Source of the DNA: Vreelandella salicampi
GTDB taxonomy: Bacteria; Pseudomonadota; Gammaproteobacteria; Pseudomonadales; Halomonadaceae
Direction: 5' to 3'
NCBI RefSeq assembly: GCF_013415105.1
Contig: NZ_JACCDF010000003.1
Coordinates: 124,001 to 188,000 of the forward strand
DNA: 64,000 nucleotides
The position numbers and the translations under genes are program-made. The stretch's first letter is position 1, and the number at the start of each line of letters is the position of its first letter. Under the pieces are notes generated by a model. It did not search any database. It saw only the letters and a program-made list of their open reading frames with translations, and was not told the DNA's origin. Below, one piece after another: positions 17,664 to 27,248 of the stretch.

Positions 17664-19364
17664 TTAGTCCTGATTTTCCACTGGGTTGCGTTGGTAAGAC
17701 GCCACGTTGACGGTGCCTGTTTCTCCGCTCTCTAGCGCTGCCAGCATCGGGGCTGCTTGGCGCTTGAAAGCGATAAGCGTATCGCCGCTTAGGCTCGTGT
17801 TTTCGGGGAGATCAACCTTCATGGCGTTAACTGGGGCGTTATTTACATGCACTTCGTAATGCAGGTGGGGGCCGGTACTGCGCCCGGAGTTGCCGGATAG
17901 GGCAATGCGATCACCCATTTCTACCCGCTGACCACGGCTAACCAGCGGCTTTGAAAGGTGCAGGTAGCGTGTGCGATAACCATTATCGTGACGAATCACC
18001 ACATAGCGCCCCGCCGCATAGTGGTTTTCAACGCGTTCCACACGGCCGTTTGCGGGGGCCGTAATGGGGGAGCCAATCGGCATGGCGAAATCGGTACCAT
18101 TATGCGGGCTAATTCTCCCCGTGACCGGATGTTTGCGGCGGGGGTTGTAGTTAGAGCTTAAGCGATAACGGCCTTCAAAAGGGTAACGCGAAAAAGCGGG
18201 GTCTAGGCTCTTGCCTTCAGCGGTGTAGAACTTATCGTCGGTGGCGTTACGCACGACGGTTAAATTCATACGCTCGCCTTCATAGCGCACAGCCAAAACG
18301 CGCGAGTCGAGTGTTTCACCTTCAATCATGTCCGACTCGACCAGCACTTGAAACGTGTCGTCACGGCGGCTGTCACGGCGAAAGTCGAGCTTTTTCTCTA
18401 GTAAGCGTGTGAGCTCCGTCACCGCGCCGCTATTTAACCCCGTCGCCTGGGCAGAACGCGCAAAGCTGCCGCTGATGCTGCCCGCGTATAGTCGCTGCAC
18501 CGGTTCACCCTGACGCTCAATGGGGGTAACGGCATACTGTGCTTCTTGATCTTCCCCACGCTCGACTAATACCCCTTCACGGGTGTTTTTCATCATGCGC
18601 AGTGAAAGCAGGCGGCCATCTTCGTCGAGCTGGTAGTCAAAGCTCTGACCGGCACGCCAGTGGGTTAGAAGGCGTGCGTTGGGCAATTTGTCGAGTAGCG
18701 TTAAAACTTCGCTATAGCCCAAGCCGAGCTTGTTTTGCGCGAGCACTGCAAACGTGTCGCCAGATTCGACAAGGTGGGTTTGCCACTCAGGAACATACGG
18801 CTCCTCAGCGGCGAGCTCCAAATCGAAGTAGGAAACGTCATCAAAAAGCTCGATGCCGTAATCTTCATATGATGTGGCATCGGCAATATTTGTGTCATTG
18901 TCGGCCTCTAACATGCCGTTGCTTAGCGTCCCCACGACCACCGCGATATGTAAAACCCCGTCATCAATCATGCGATTATCGGGCGTAGTGGAGGGTCGGG
19001 GGGCGCTTGAAGAAGCCTCAGAGGCAGTCGCGGTAATCGTCGAAGCGCTATCGGCCTTATCAAGGTCGACCACTTCCATCGCTTGCAGGTTACTAAGCGG
19101 AATATGGTGGCGGGTCGCATCTAACGCGCGGGACGCTTTGCCAATCGCACTGGCCATGGTCGTGCGCTCTTCCTGCAAGGAAGGAACACCGGGAGACGAG
19201 TCACTGGGAAGCGGGACATATACGCTCTCAACCGGCGTGTTTGATGCATTATGACTTTGATACGTTGTGACTAATTTTTGTGTGCCCAGCACCGTGACCA
19301 TTGTAGCCACTGGTAATAACAATAACTTGTGTGTGCGGGGCAGCGAATGAAGGATTCGCAACAT
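17664..19364 (-). CDS. mepM: M23-family murein endopeptidase (MepM-like)
   Basis: A 566-residue envelope peptidase that cuts D,D-cross-links to allow wall growth. An N-terminal signal-anchor (LLLLPVATMVTVLG) is followed by a low-complexity linker, a LysM-like/OapA region (HLVESGDTFAVLAQNKLGL near 200) and the LytM domain with zinc ligands HNGTD (His and Asp) and HLHYE. Start chosen at ATG 19364, whose MLRILHSLPRTHK matches the usual MepM front end; a 36-residue longer frame covers AT-rich promoter-like DNA. The gap 19365-19602 upstream holds no gene I can support. Confidence 0.9.
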   Translation of the reverse strand: MLRILHSLPRTHKLLLLPVATMVTVLGTQKLVTTYQSHNASNTPVESVYVPLPSDSSPGVPSLQEERTTMASAIGKASRALDATRHHIPLSNLQAMEVVDLDKADSASTITATASEASSSAPRPSTTPDNRMIDDGVLHIAVVVGTLSNGMLEADNDTNIADATSYEDYGIELFDDVSYFDLELAAEEPYVPEWQTHLVESGDTFAVLAQNKLGLGYSEVLTLLDKLPNARLLTHWRAGQSFDYQLDEDGRLLSLRMMKNTREGVLVERGEDQEAQYAVTPIERQGEPVQRLYAGSISGSFARSAQATGLNSGAVTELTRLLEKKLDFRRDSRRDDTFQVLVESDMIEGETLDSRVLAVRYEGERMNLTVVRNATDDKFYTAEGKSLDPAFSRYPFEGRYRLSSNYNPRRKHPVTGRISPHNGTDFAMPIGSPITAPANGRVERVENHYAAGRYVVIRHDNGYRTRYLHLSKPLVSRGQRVEMGDRIALSGNSGRSTGPHLHYEVHVNNAPVNAMKVDLPENTSLSGDTLIAFKRQAAPMLAALESGETGTVNVASYQRNPVENQD

Positions 19365-19602
19365 GGGTGAATAGACCGCCAAAAGTAATGAATAAAAAAT
19401 GACTAAAAATGTAGTTAGTGGCGAAACCTTACCCCATGAAGCAAGAGGTGCATAGACTGTACGCGCATACACAAAACGCTCTTGATGCCCCTGGTGGCGC
19501 CCTTTTGCACCAAACTATTATTTTCAAACGCTGTTTGTTAACACAACTTGCCCAATTCTTGACTCAATACCACAAAAAAATCTTTTTAAGCGGCCATAAA
19601 GA

Positions 19603-20460
19603 TCAATGTATAGCGGGTAAATGGGTGAACGTTCCATCCCGGTAATCGCGTAACGCTTGATCTAGCTCATGTCGTGTATTCATGACAAAAGGTCCATAGT
19701 GAGCGATCGGCTCATGATGCGGCTCACCTGCTAGCAGAAGTGCTTGGGCGCCGTTGGCTGTCTTGAGCGTAAGGATCTCGCCCGCGCTGAAGCGAATCAG
19801 CTCGCCCGCGCGAGCCGCTTCGCCTGCACAGGTGAGCTCACCGCGAAAGACATAAGCACATAGCGTCGTCGCGGTTTGTGTCAGTTCGATTTCTCCGTTA
19901 GCGGCAAGCGTAAGGTGACTCACGCCGCCGTGCCCGGCGAGCGCATCGAGCGGACCGCTAATGCACTCTCCCGCTAATGTCTGCCAATGGCCGCCTAAGG
20001 CAACCAGGGTGCCGCTAGCTGTTGTCAGCGTAGGCATTTCGACATGGCGAACATCGCGGTAGGTCGGCGTGCTCATCTTCTCTTTGGCAGGCAAGTTGAG
20101 CCATAACTGAAAGGCAAGCAGGCCGTTTTCGTCGGTAAGGGGCATTTCGGAATGTACCATGCCACGCCCGGTATGCATCCATTGGGCGTCGCCAGGGTGA
20201 ATCGTACTGCGATGGCCGAGGTGGTCCTCGTGGGTTAAACCGCCGTGGATGACATACGTTAGCGTTTGAATGCCGCGGTGCGGGTGCGGCGGAAACCCTC
20301 CGATATGGGCATCATCAGTGTCTGCGGCAAGCTCATCAAGCATCAAAAAGGGGTCTATGCCGCCGCCAAATTCATGAATGCGCTTTATCTTGACGCCATC
20401 GCCGTCTTGGCTGGGGTGTGCGGGAATGCGACGATCAATGGTGCGCTGTCGTGAGTTCAT
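19603..20460 (-). CDS. Pirin family protein
   Basis: A 285-residue bicupin of the pirin family. The N-terminal cupin carries metal-binding residues in FPPHPHRGIQTLTYV and in HTGRGMVHSEMP (His and Glu). Bacterial pirins of this type are iron-binding and some have quercetinase activity or modulate metabolic enzymes; the actual role here is unknown. GGAGG lies about four bases before the ATG. It diverges from a LysR regulator, a common pairing in proteobacteria, so the LysR protein most likely controls it. Confidence 0.9.
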   Translation of the reverse strand: MNSRQRTIDRRIPAHPSQDGDGVKIKRIHEFGGGIDPFLMLDELAADTDDAHIGGFPPHPHRGIQTLTYVIHGGLTHEDHLGHRSTIHPGDAQWMHTGRGMVHSEMPLTDENGLLAFQLWLNLPAKEKMSTPTYRDVRHVEMPTLTTASGTLVALGGHWQTLAGECISGPLDALAGHGGVSHLTLAANGEIELTQTATTLCAYVFRGELTCAGEAARAGELIRFSAGEILTLKTANGAQALLLAGEPHHEPIAHYGPFVMNTRHELDQALRDYRDGTFTHLPAIH

Positions 20461-20618
20461 GAAGCCTCCAAGAGGTGTTACTTACGCCATCCGCCTTTGG
20501 TGCGGATAGCGATTAATTCGGTGGAATGTAGGTATCATTGACGGTTTCCTGGCATTCTAGTGAGGTTTTTTCGAAAATTAAGCGCATAGTTTTGCTCTAA
20601 TGCATCGAGGAAATCGAA
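20461..20618. promoter_or_regulatory. Divergent pirin/LysR control region
   Basis: This 158-base gap should carry both promoters and the LysR-type operator. A perfect palindrome TTTTCGAAAA is at 20568-20577, and the region is AT-rich between 20560 and 20605. No clean T-N11-A operator stands out. Confidence 0.4.
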
Positions 20619-21539
20619 ATGTCACGTGTCACCCTTGCCCAGTGGCAAATGTTAGCCGCCGTGGTGGACCACGGTGGCTTTGCCCGCGCGGCAGAAGCCA
20701 TACATAAGAGCCCCTCAACGCTCAATCACGCCGTCCATAAGTTGGAAGAGCAGCTCGGCGTGCAGGTGTTGGAGCCTGTCGGGCGGCAGGTGCGCCTCAC
20801 CGAGGCAGGTGAATTATTGTTGCGCCGCGCCCGCCAACTTATTGAGAGTGCGGCCTCGCTTGAAGATGTCGCCTCCAGGCTCGCCTCGGGGCTTGAGGCG
20901 GAAGTGGTCGTGGCAATTGACCAGACTTTCCCCGAAGCGGCACAGGCAAAAGCGCTGGAGGCGTTTTCCACCACCTATCCGCAGGTGCGCGTCCAGCTTC
21001 ATGAAAGTGTGCTCAATGGCGGGATCGAAATGCTCTACGACGGACGAGCCGATCTTGTTGTTTCCGGCCTTGAGGCTCAGGGGTTTTTGGGCGAGCCGCT
21101 GGTGACCGTGCGTTTTATCGCAGTCGCTCATCCGCAGCACGCGCTGCATCAGCTCGGCCGGGCGCTGGATTTACGCGATCTGGCGCAATATCGTCAGCTG
21201 GTGGTGCGGGATTCAGCGCTGCGCCAATCGACTAATTCTGGTTGGCTAAAAGCCGAACAGCGCTGGACGGTAAGTCACCTAAACACGTCGCTGGATATGG
21301 TCAAGCGCGGCCTAGGATTTGCCTGGCTACCCGAAACGCGCATTGCCGATGAGCTTGCCAGTGGCGAACTGAAGCCATTGCCGCTGACCGCAGGCGGTGT
21401 GCGCGAAGTGCCCATTCAACTGATTTTTCGCGACCGTGACCGTGCTGGCCCCGCCGCTCATGCTATGGCCGCTGCGTTTAAACAGGCGGTTACCGCGTGC
21501 GCATCGGACGATTCGAAAGCATCGAACGCTGCACCGTAA
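20619..21539 (+). CDS. LysR-family transcriptional regulator
   Basis: A 306-residue LysR-type regulator. Residues 1-62 form the winged helix-turn-helix (FARAAEAIHKSPSTLNHAVHKLEEQLGVQVLE), and the rest is the periplasmic-binding-like effector domain. AGGA lies seven bases before the ATG. It is divergent from the pirin gene, its most likely target; autoregulation is usual for the family. The effector is unknown. The last 12 residues (SDDSKASNAAP) are a low-complexity tail. Confidence 0.92.
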   Translation: MSRVTLAQWQMLAAVVDHGGFARAAEAIHKSPSTLNHAVHKLEEQLGVQVLEPVGRQVRLTEAGELLLRRARQLIESAASLEDVASRLASGLEAEVVVAIDQTFPEAAQAKALEAFSTTYPQVRVQLHESVLNGGIEMLYDGRADLVVSGLEAQGFLGEPLVTVRFIAVAHPQHALHQLGRALDLRDLAQYRQLVVRDSALRQSTNSGWLKAEQRWTVSHLNTSLDMVKRGLGFAWLPETRIADELASGELKPLPLTAGGVREVPIQLIFRDRDRAGPAAHAMAAAFKQAVTACASDDSKASNAAP

Positions 21540-21613
21540 AACATCCGCTTGAGGCTTAGGTGCCTGGGCGTATGCTGGAAGCATCAATGGCTTACGCTGA
21601 CAGGAGGCGCCTT

Positions 21614-22612
21614 ATGGGCTTATTAGTAAACGGTGAGTGGCATGATCAGTGGTACGACACCAAAAAGCACGGCGGTGAATTTGTGCGCGAATCTGCGCAG
21701 CTGCGTGATTGGGTCGGAGCCGATGCACCTGACGGGGTTTTATCGCACCCGGCTGAAGCCGACCGCTATCACCTCTATGTCTCGCTGGCGTGCCCTTGGG
21801 CGCACCGCATACTTATCATGCGCAAACTCAAGGGGCTTGAGTCGCTGATGGGTGTGTCTCACGTTAGTCCCTTGATGCTGGGCCAAGGCTGGACTTACGA
21901 CGAGGATGAAGGTTCAAGCGGTGATCCCGTCAACGGCGTTACCTATCATCGCGAGCTTTATACCCTAACCGATCCGCACTACACCGGTCGTGTCACGGTA
22001 CCGGTGCTGTGGGATAAAAAGCGCTGCGCCATCGTCAACAATGAGTCGGCGGATCTGCTGCGTATTCTCAACGGCGCGTTTGATGAGCTAACCGGCAACC
22101 GGTTGGATTTCTACCCGCAAGATCTGCGCGAGGAGATCGATGCCGTCAACGCGGATGTATACGACCACATCAACAATGGCGTATACAAGTCAGGGTTCGC
22201 GACAGAGCAAAGCGTCTATGAAAAGCACGTGCATGCGCTTTTTGAATCGCTTGAACGGATGGAAAAACGCTTAAGTCAGCAGCGCTATCTGGCCGGTGAA
22301 TGGCTGACCGAGGCGGATATTCGTCTCTTTACCACGCTGGTGCGTTTTGACGCGGTTTACCACGGCCACTTTAAGTGCAACCTTAAGCGGATCGAAGACT
22401 TCCCGAACCTAGCGAACTACTTGCGCGAGCTTTATCAGTGGCCGGGGGTAGCCGAAACGGTCAATATGGATCACATCCAACACCACTACTATTACAGCCA
22501 CGATACCATCAACCCCACGCGCATCGTGCCCGCCGGGCCGCTGTTAAATTTCAATCGCCCCCATGACCGCGAGCGTTTACCAGGGCAGGGCGTGCGACAC
22601 AAAAGTAAATGA
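21614..22612 (+). CDS. Glutathionyl-hydroquinone reductase (YqjG/ECM4 type)
   Basis: A 332-residue glutathione transferase of the Xi class. The catalytic cysteine is Cys60 in the hallmark LACPWAHR motif; a C-terminal all-helical domain with WLTEADIRLFTTLVRFD and the tyrosine-rich HHYYYSH follows. These enzymes reduce glutathionylated hydroquinones with glutathione in the cytoplasm. I start at ATG 21614, placed six bases after AGGAGG, giving the usual family length (E. coli YqjG is 328); the open frame back to 21560 overlaps nothing useful. A terminator follows. Confidence 0.93.
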   Translation: MGLLVNGEWHDQWYDTKKHGGEFVRESAQLRDWVGADAPDGVLSHPAEADRYHLYVSLACPWAHRILIMRKLKGLESLMGVSHVSPLMLGQGWTYDEDEGSSGDPVNGVTYHRELYTLTDPHYTGRVTVPVLWDKKRCAIVNNESADLLRILNGAFDELTGNRLDFYPQDLREEIDAVNADVYDHINNGVYKSGFATEQSVYEKHVHALFESLERMEKRLSQQRYLAGEWLTEADIRLFTTLVRFDAVYHGHFKCNLKRIEDFPNLANYLRELYQWPGVAETVNMDHIQHHYYYSHDTINPTRIVPAGPLLNFNRPHDRERLPGQGVRHKSK

Positions 22613-22626
22613 CCGATTAGATACGC

Positions 22627-22653
22627 AAAAGCCACCGCGTAGGTGGCTTTTTT
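22627..22653 (+). terminator. Terminator of the glutathionyl-hydroquinone reductase gene
   Basis: AAAAGCCACC pairs with GGTGGCTTTT around GCGTA, with two further Ts. It is a classic intrinsic terminator. Confidence 0.9.
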
Positions 22654-22706
22654 CAGCGTGCTCTTTAGGTTCGCATCATGCTCGTTTAGCTTAAAGAAAA
22701 CAGCTT

Positions 22707-23204
22707 TTACTCTTGATTAACACCTTCGTCAGAGTCAAAGGCATCGCGGGTATATTGCCACGCGCTTTCGAGTTCTTGCTCAGTCGTTTCCCAGGCATCG
22801 CGTGCGTTGACTTTGGTCTGTTCCCACCAGTCGCGATTATAAGTAGGAAATGATTTCACTTCCTCCTCAGATGCACTGATCAGAATACGGTGTTCAGTAT
22901 CGTTACCGTCCGTATCGGTTTCGAGACGGAAGTAATCCGAATCGACGACGATTTCACGGCCGCCTAGCCCTAATACAGCACCACTTTCGACAACGATAGA
23001 GCTGACCTTCATGTCTTCATTCAACAAAATATCTTCGACGTCGCCAATATCTTCGTTGGTGTCGCCTTCGAGATAGACATCCGCGTCCATAATGTCGTCA
23101 GCGGAGTACATACCTTGTGGCTCGCTGGAAGCCGCATTGGCATGAAAAGCAACACCGCAAAGTAGGGCTGCACTAACAGCAGTTGTCATGATTGATTTAC
23201 GCAT
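22707..23204 (-). CDS. Exported PRC-barrel domain protein
   Basis: A 165-residue protein with a signal peptide (residues 1-24, ending ANA) and a PRC-barrel-like fold around DIMDADVYLEGDTNEDIGDVEDILL. The C-terminal third is a helical acidic segment rich in Trp and Glu (DWWEQTKVNARDAWETTEQEL). Function unknown; family proteins often bind membranes or partners in stress responses. ATG 23204 has AAGGAGAGG close upstream. The neighbour is a CsbD protein, a pairing typical of general stress/osmotic genes in halophilic proteobacteria (inference). Confidence 0.8.
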   Translation of the reverse strand: MRKSIMTTAVSAALLCGVAFHANAASSEPQGMYSADDIMDADVYLEGDTNEDIGDVEDILLNEDMKVSSIVVESGAVLGLGGREIVVDSDYFRLETDTDGNDTEHRILISASEEEVKSFPTYNRDWWEQTKVNARDAWETTEQELESAWQYTRDAFDSDEGVNQE

Positions 23205-23349
23205 AGCACCTCTCCTTGTCGCTACAAACTCAATACGCATTGGCATGCGATAACGCTCAATGTGTTGTGCAAAACGTGTTGTATTGAGGAATCTGGAAAT
23301 GGGAGTATAAAAGCAATGAGTTGTTACTGTGGGTGATTATTATGAGGCG

Positions 23350-23547
23350 TTATTGTTCATCTGCCCACTTGTCGGCTTTACGCTCAGCTTCTTCTTTCGC
23401 CAAGCCGTATTTTTGCTGCAACTTACCCACTAGCTGATCGCGTTTACCGCCGATTTGATCCAATTCATCGTCGGTAAGCTCACCCCAGCTAGCGCGTGCT
23501 TTGCCTTTCATTTCAGTCCATCGACCTTCTATTTGATCCCAGTTCAT
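23350..23547 (-). CDS. CsbD-family stress protein
   Basis: A 65-residue highly charged soluble protein with the full CsbD pattern: MNWDQIEGRWTEMKGKAR at the start and KRDQLVGKLQQKYG in the middle. Members are abundant in general stress, stationary phase or high salt; the molecular role is unknown. AGGAG precedes the ATG. It probably has its own promoter, given 145 bases to the next gene. Confidence 0.92.
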   Translation of the reverse strand: MNWDQIEGRWTEMKGKARASWGELTDDELDQIGGKRDQLVGKLQQKYGLAKEEAERKADKWADEQ

Positions 23548-24106
23548 CGAATCACTCCTTTAGGTACCTTGAAATTGATAAGGCACATTTCAGGCTAGTT
23601 CAAATATGGCACGCTGCCAATCGCACCTTCGAAAAATACGCATGGAAAAACTGGTCAGGCGTTAGCAGCGATGTTAGTATGCGCCTTCCTCGCATGTGTT
23701 GACCCCTCCATCATGACGAATGTTTGAGCCAAAGCGCTTGAGCTAGCGCAGAGCCTTCCCCTGATTGGGAGCTCATTGTTGTGTGAAGATGGCGCGCCGC
23801 TTACCAAGCCTTGAGGCTTGTTCGAAAAGCCGGCGCAGAAGGTCGCCACAGCGGTTAGCCCGCGATTGCGGTCTTAGCCCTAATGCTAGGTGCGACCGGC
23901 GTCTCCGACTCACTTTGACGCATTCCGCCAAAAACGGAAGCGGTGACTGATTACATATCGTCTATTGGCAAATAGCCTTTTGCACATGTTTTTTTACACA
24001 TGGTTTTGTAAATCGCTTATAGCATGTTGACTTATGTGAGTCATCGAGTCAGAGACGCTTTTGATGTTTTTTGCCGTGACGACCACGGCCTACCAAGGTG
24101 TGATTA
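23548..24106. other. 559-base gap with nested inverted repeats, no gene recognised
   Basis: I see no credible gene here. Between 23791 and 23900 several inverted repeats are nested: GCGCC (23794-23798) with GGCGC (23832-23836), enclosing CAAGCC-TTGA-GGCTTG (23805-23820); and GGTCGC (23841-23846) with GCGACC (23892-23897), enclosing CCGC-GATT-GCGG (23860-23871) and TAGC/GCTA (23875-23888). The final 100 bases are AT-rich and should include the promoter of the helicase gene. It may be a structured RNA, a long helicase leader, or a decayed mobile remnant. Confidence 0.5.
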
Positions 24107-25810
24107 ATGACCTCGACTTCTGTCGCCTCGCCGAGCTTCGGCGAACTGGCTCTATTGCCTGCCGTTTTGTCTGCTGTTGAAACACAGGGCTACGAAACTC
24201 CCTCGCCGATCCAAGCGCAGACGATTCCTGCGCTGCTGGAAGGACGCGATATGCTGGGCCAAGCCCAAACCGGCACCGGCAAAACCGCAGCGTTTGCATT
24301 ACCGTTACTGTCACGTTTAGAACTGACGCGCCGCGAACCTCAGGTGCTGGTCATGGCACCGACTCGCGAGCTTGCTCAGCAGGTTGCCGCCTCGTTCAGC
24401 AAGTACGGACAAAACCTCAAAGGCCTTGAAGTCGCCACTCTGTGTGGTGGTCAAGAGTATCGTGAACAGCTCGGCTCGCTAAAGCGTGGCGCACAAGTCG
24501 TGGTGGGTACCCCAGGCCGTGTGATCGATCACCTGGACCGCGGTAGCTTGAAGCTTGATGGTCTCTCAGCACTAGTGCTGGACGAAGCCGACGAAATGCT
24601 GCGCATGGGCTTTATCGACGACGTGAAACGCGTGGTTGCCGATACCCCTAAAGATGCACAGCGCGTGTTCTTCTCGGCCACGTTGCCGCCGGAAATCGAG
24701 CGCATCGTTAACCGTTATTTAGTCGATCCGGTGAAGGTGGCGATTGAGTCGGGCACCACGACTGGCGAGAACATCGAACAGCGTATTGTGCGCGTCGACG
24801 GTGGCGCTAAACTTGAAGCTCTGTCGCGTATTCTCGAAGTGGAGCCGGTCGATGGGGCCATCGTCTTTGTGCGTACCCGCGCCGCCTGCACCACGCTAGT
24901 GGAACAACTGACGGCACGTGGCGTGAATGCGGCAGGCCTTTCCGGTGATCTCGACCAGAGCCTGCGTGAGCGCACGATCCAGCGCTTAAAACGCGGCAAA
25001 GTCGATGTGCTGATCGCCACCGACGTTGCCGCTCGTGGTCTAGACGTGTCGCGTATTACACACGTTATCAACTACGATCTGCCCCAGGATGCCGAAGCTT
25101 ATACCCACCGCATCGGCCGTACTGGTCGTGCCGGGCGCAGTGGTATCGCAATTACCTTTGCCGGTTTCCGTGAAGGTCGCAAAGTCGGCTGGATGGAGCA
25201 GGCAACCGGTCAGAAAATGACCGAAATGCCGCTGCCGGATGAATCCGCTATTCGCGCCCATCGTGATGAAGTCTTCCATCATCGCGTCATCGCCTCCTTG
25301 ACCAAGGGTGCAGAAGAGCAGCGTGCGCTGATTGAACGTCTGATCGAAGAGGGTTACGACCCGATTGAGCTGACCTGTGCGTTTGCCGCCATGGCCCGCG
25401 CTGACGAAGCACCGATCGGTCGCCTGCAGGCGCCGCGTAAAGAGAAGCCCTCGCGTGATGGCGGCGGCAAGCCGGCTGGCCGTCGTGAGCGTAGTAGCGC
25501 TCCGAGCGAAGGCATGACCCGCTATCGCGTTTCTGTCGGCCATAAAGATGGTGTTAAGCCCGGCCAGCTGGTTGGCGCACTGGCAAACGAAGGGGGTATC
25601 GAAGGCGCACGTATCGGCCGTATCGATATTCGCAACGCCTTCTCCGTCGTTGAGTTACCCAACGGCTTGCCAAGCTCGATTCTGGCCAAGATGTCGCGTG
25701 CCCGTGTCGGCGGTCGTCCGTTGGAAATTAGCGAAGACAGTGCCCCAGATCGCGCGCCGCGTCGCCGTCAAGATGGCGAAGCGCCCGTACGCCGCCGTGA
25801 GCGTGCGTGA
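24107..25810 (+). CDS. DEAD-box RNA helicase with DbpA-like RNA-binding tail
   Basis: A 567-residue RNA helicase. Motifs in order: Q-motif near 25-36, AQTGTGKT (52-60), PTRELA (85-90), DEAD (159-162), SAT (190-192), and HRIGRTGRAG in the second RecA domain. Residues about 470-545 form a DbpA/CsdA-type RRM-like domain (YRVSVGHKDGVKPGQLVGAL), flanked by basic low-complexity runs. It likely acts in ribosome assembly or cold-induced RNA remodelling, as DeaD does. Its final 38 bases overlap the presumed endonuclease V start. The long upstream gap would suit a cold-responsive leader. Confidence 0.92.
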   Translation: MTSTSVASPSFGELALLPAVLSAVETQGYETPSPIQAQTIPALLEGRDMLGQAQTGTGKTAAFALPLLSRLELTRREPQVLVMAPTRELAQQVAASFSKYGQNLKGLEVATLCGGQEYREQLGSLKRGAQVVVGTPGRVIDHLDRGSLKLDGLSALVLDEADEMLRMGFIDDVKRVVADTPKDAQRVFFSATLPPEIERIVNRYLVDPVKVAIESGTTTGENIEQRIVRVDGGAKLEALSRILEVEPVDGAIVFVRTRAACTTLVEQLTARGVNAAGLSGDLDQSLRERTIQRLKRGKVDVLIATDVAARGLDVSRITHVINYDLPQDAEAYTHRIGRTGRAGRSGIAITFAGFREGRKVGWMEQATGQKMTEMPLPDESAIRAHRDEVFHHRVIASLTKGAEEQRALIERLIEEGYDPIELTCAFAAMARADEAPIGRLQAPRKEKPSRDGGGKPAGRRERSSAPSEGMTRYRVSVGHKDGVKPGQLVGALANEGGIEGARIGRIDIRNAFSVVELPNGLPSSILAKMSRARVGGRPLEISEDSAPDRAPRRRQDGEAPVRRRERA

Positions 25811-26495
25811 TCGGCTAGCGATCGAGCACGCCTGGGATCTCGCGCCTGAAAAGGCGCGAGCCCTGCAGTCCTGTTTGGCACAGCGCGTCATCTGTGCCGA
25901 CCCTATCGGCCCCGTCGAGCATATCGCCGGGGTCGATATTGGTTTTGAGGCCGGTGGCGACATCACCCGCGCCGCCGTGGTGGTGCTGAAGTGGTCGCCC
26001 GAAGGGCCGCCTTTTCAGGTGGTCGAGCAGGTGGTACACCGCGAGCCGACGCGCATGGCGTATGTCCCCGGTCTGCTCTCATTTCGCGAAGTCCCGGCGG
26101 CGTTGGGTGCCTTTGCCAAACTACAAACCCCACCACAGCTTGTGATGGTCGATGGCCAGGGTATTGCCCACCCGCGGCGTCTGGGCGTGGCGTCTCACCT
26201 GGGGTTGTGGTTGGATCTCCCTACCATTGGGGTAGCCAAATCACGACTATGTGGCACGCACGGTAACGTGGGCGAGCAACGCGGTGATTGGACGCCGCTC
26301 GAACATCAGGGCGAGCGTATCGGTGCTGTACTGCGCTCCCGCGTTAACGTCAAACCGATCTATATCTCACCCGGCCACCGCCTCAGTTTTGAAACGGCGT
26401 TGGACTGGGTCATGCGCTGTTTGCACCGCACGAAACTGCCCGAGCCGACCCGGCTCGCGGATCGTCTCGCCTCCCGGCGCGGGCCTATCGTCTGA
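25773..26495 (+). CDS. nfi: Endonuclease V (deoxyinosine 3' endonuclease)
   Basis: A 240-residue repair nuclease that nicks DNA one phosphodiester 3' of deoxyinosine. The metal site Asp is in AGVDIGFE and the signature VDGQGIAHPRRLGVASHLG is intact, as is GVAKSRLCG. The start is uncertain: ATG 25773, or GTG at 25797 or 25803, all inside the end of the helicase gene; comparison with E. coli EndoV makes the GTGs equally likely. I give the ATG. The overlap with the helicase suggests coupled translation. Confidence 0.9.
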   Translation: MAKRPYAAVSVRDRLAIEHAWDLAPEKARALQSCLAQRVICADPIGPVEHIAGVDIGFEAGGDITRAAVVVLKWSPEGPPFQVVEQVVHREPTRMAYVPGLLSFREVPAALGAFAKLQTPPQLVMVDGQGIAHPRRLGVASHLGLWLDLPTIGVAKSRLCGTHGNVGEQRGDWTPLEHQGERIGAVLRSRVNVKPIYISPGHRLSFETALDWVMRCLHRTKLPEPTRLADRLASRRGPIV

Positions 26496-26513
26496 ACGCT
26501 TTTCTGAGTGGCC

Positions 26514-27248
26514 TTACAGGTGCGCGATAAAACGCGCGAGCAGCTGCGTCGCCTCCGGTGTCTCGGTAACCCCTGCTTGCAACGCGTGAACGTCTTGCCC
26601 TTGTTGTGCTAACGCGTCGCGCTGATGGGCTAAATACGCCTGCATCACCGGCGGGGTAAACTCCGGATGAAACTGCACGCTCCACTGACGCGGCCCGTAG
26701 CGTAGCGCCTGGTATGTATCGTGGGCATTGGTTGCCAACACCGTAGCGTCCGGTGGTGGGGTAAGAACCGACTGCGCGTGGGTCAAATGGGCAGAAAACG
26801 TGTTGGGCAGTTGGCCGAACAGCGCGTCTTCTGTTCCTGCTTGCGTCAGATGTACGGGGTAAGTACCGGACTCGCGACCTGCTGGATGGTAGTCGCTAAC
26901 CCCACCAAAGGCCGCCGCCATCAGCTGATGGCCGTAGCAAACGCCTAGCATCGGCACATTGGCGGAAAGCGCCTCGCGCAGCCACGGCTTGAGCTTCTCG
27001 CTCCAGGGTTCGGCGTTGCTGACCATGCTGTGCGAGCCGGTAATCACGATACCGGCAAGCGTTGCTGCATCGGGAAGCTTATGGCCGCGTGGCGCGTCAA
27101 TAATCTCAAGTGCCATGCCTACTGGCACTGCCGGGTGTAGTTCCTTAACAAAAAGTGCTTCAAAATCGCCATGGCGAGCCACTACATCGGGGAAGGCATC
27201 GCCGGTTTTGATGATCACGATATATTTGGCAGATGAGTCAGAGGGCAT
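26514..27248 (-). CDS. Class I glutamine amidotransferase (GMP-synthase-like)
   Basis: A 244-residue free-standing class I amidotransferase. The nucleophile elbow GVCYGHQ carries the catalytic Cys near 102, and FHPEF the His-Glu pair near 190. It is like YfeJ/GuaA-type solo domains whose ammonia acceptor is unknown. AAGGA lies six bases before ATG 27248. It converges with endonuclease V and is divergent from tpx. A second, different class I amidotransferase lies 600 bases away next to an amidoligase. Confidence 0.88.
   Translation of the reverse strand: MPSDSSAKYIVIIKTGDAFPDVVARHGDFEALFVKELHPAVPVGMALEIIDAPRGHKLPDAATLAGIVITGSHSMVSNAEPWSEKLKPWLREALSANVPMLGVCYGHQLMAAAFGGVSDYHPAGRESGTYPVHLTQAGTEDALFGQLPNTFSAHLTHAQSVLTPPPDATVLATNAHDTYQALRYGPRQWSVQFHPEFTPPVMQAYLAHQRDALAQQGQDVHALQAGVTETPEATQLLARFIAHL

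Noticed and set aside
19418..19645. 75-codon open frame between mepM and the pirin gene
   Set aside because: It starts inside the mepM upstream region, overlaps the pirin 3' end, has no ribosome site and reads as composition noise.
23496..23950. Three open frames around the gap before the helicase
   Set aside because: Arg/Ser-rich sequences without ribosome sites or recognisable motifs; better explained as non-coding or decayed DNA.
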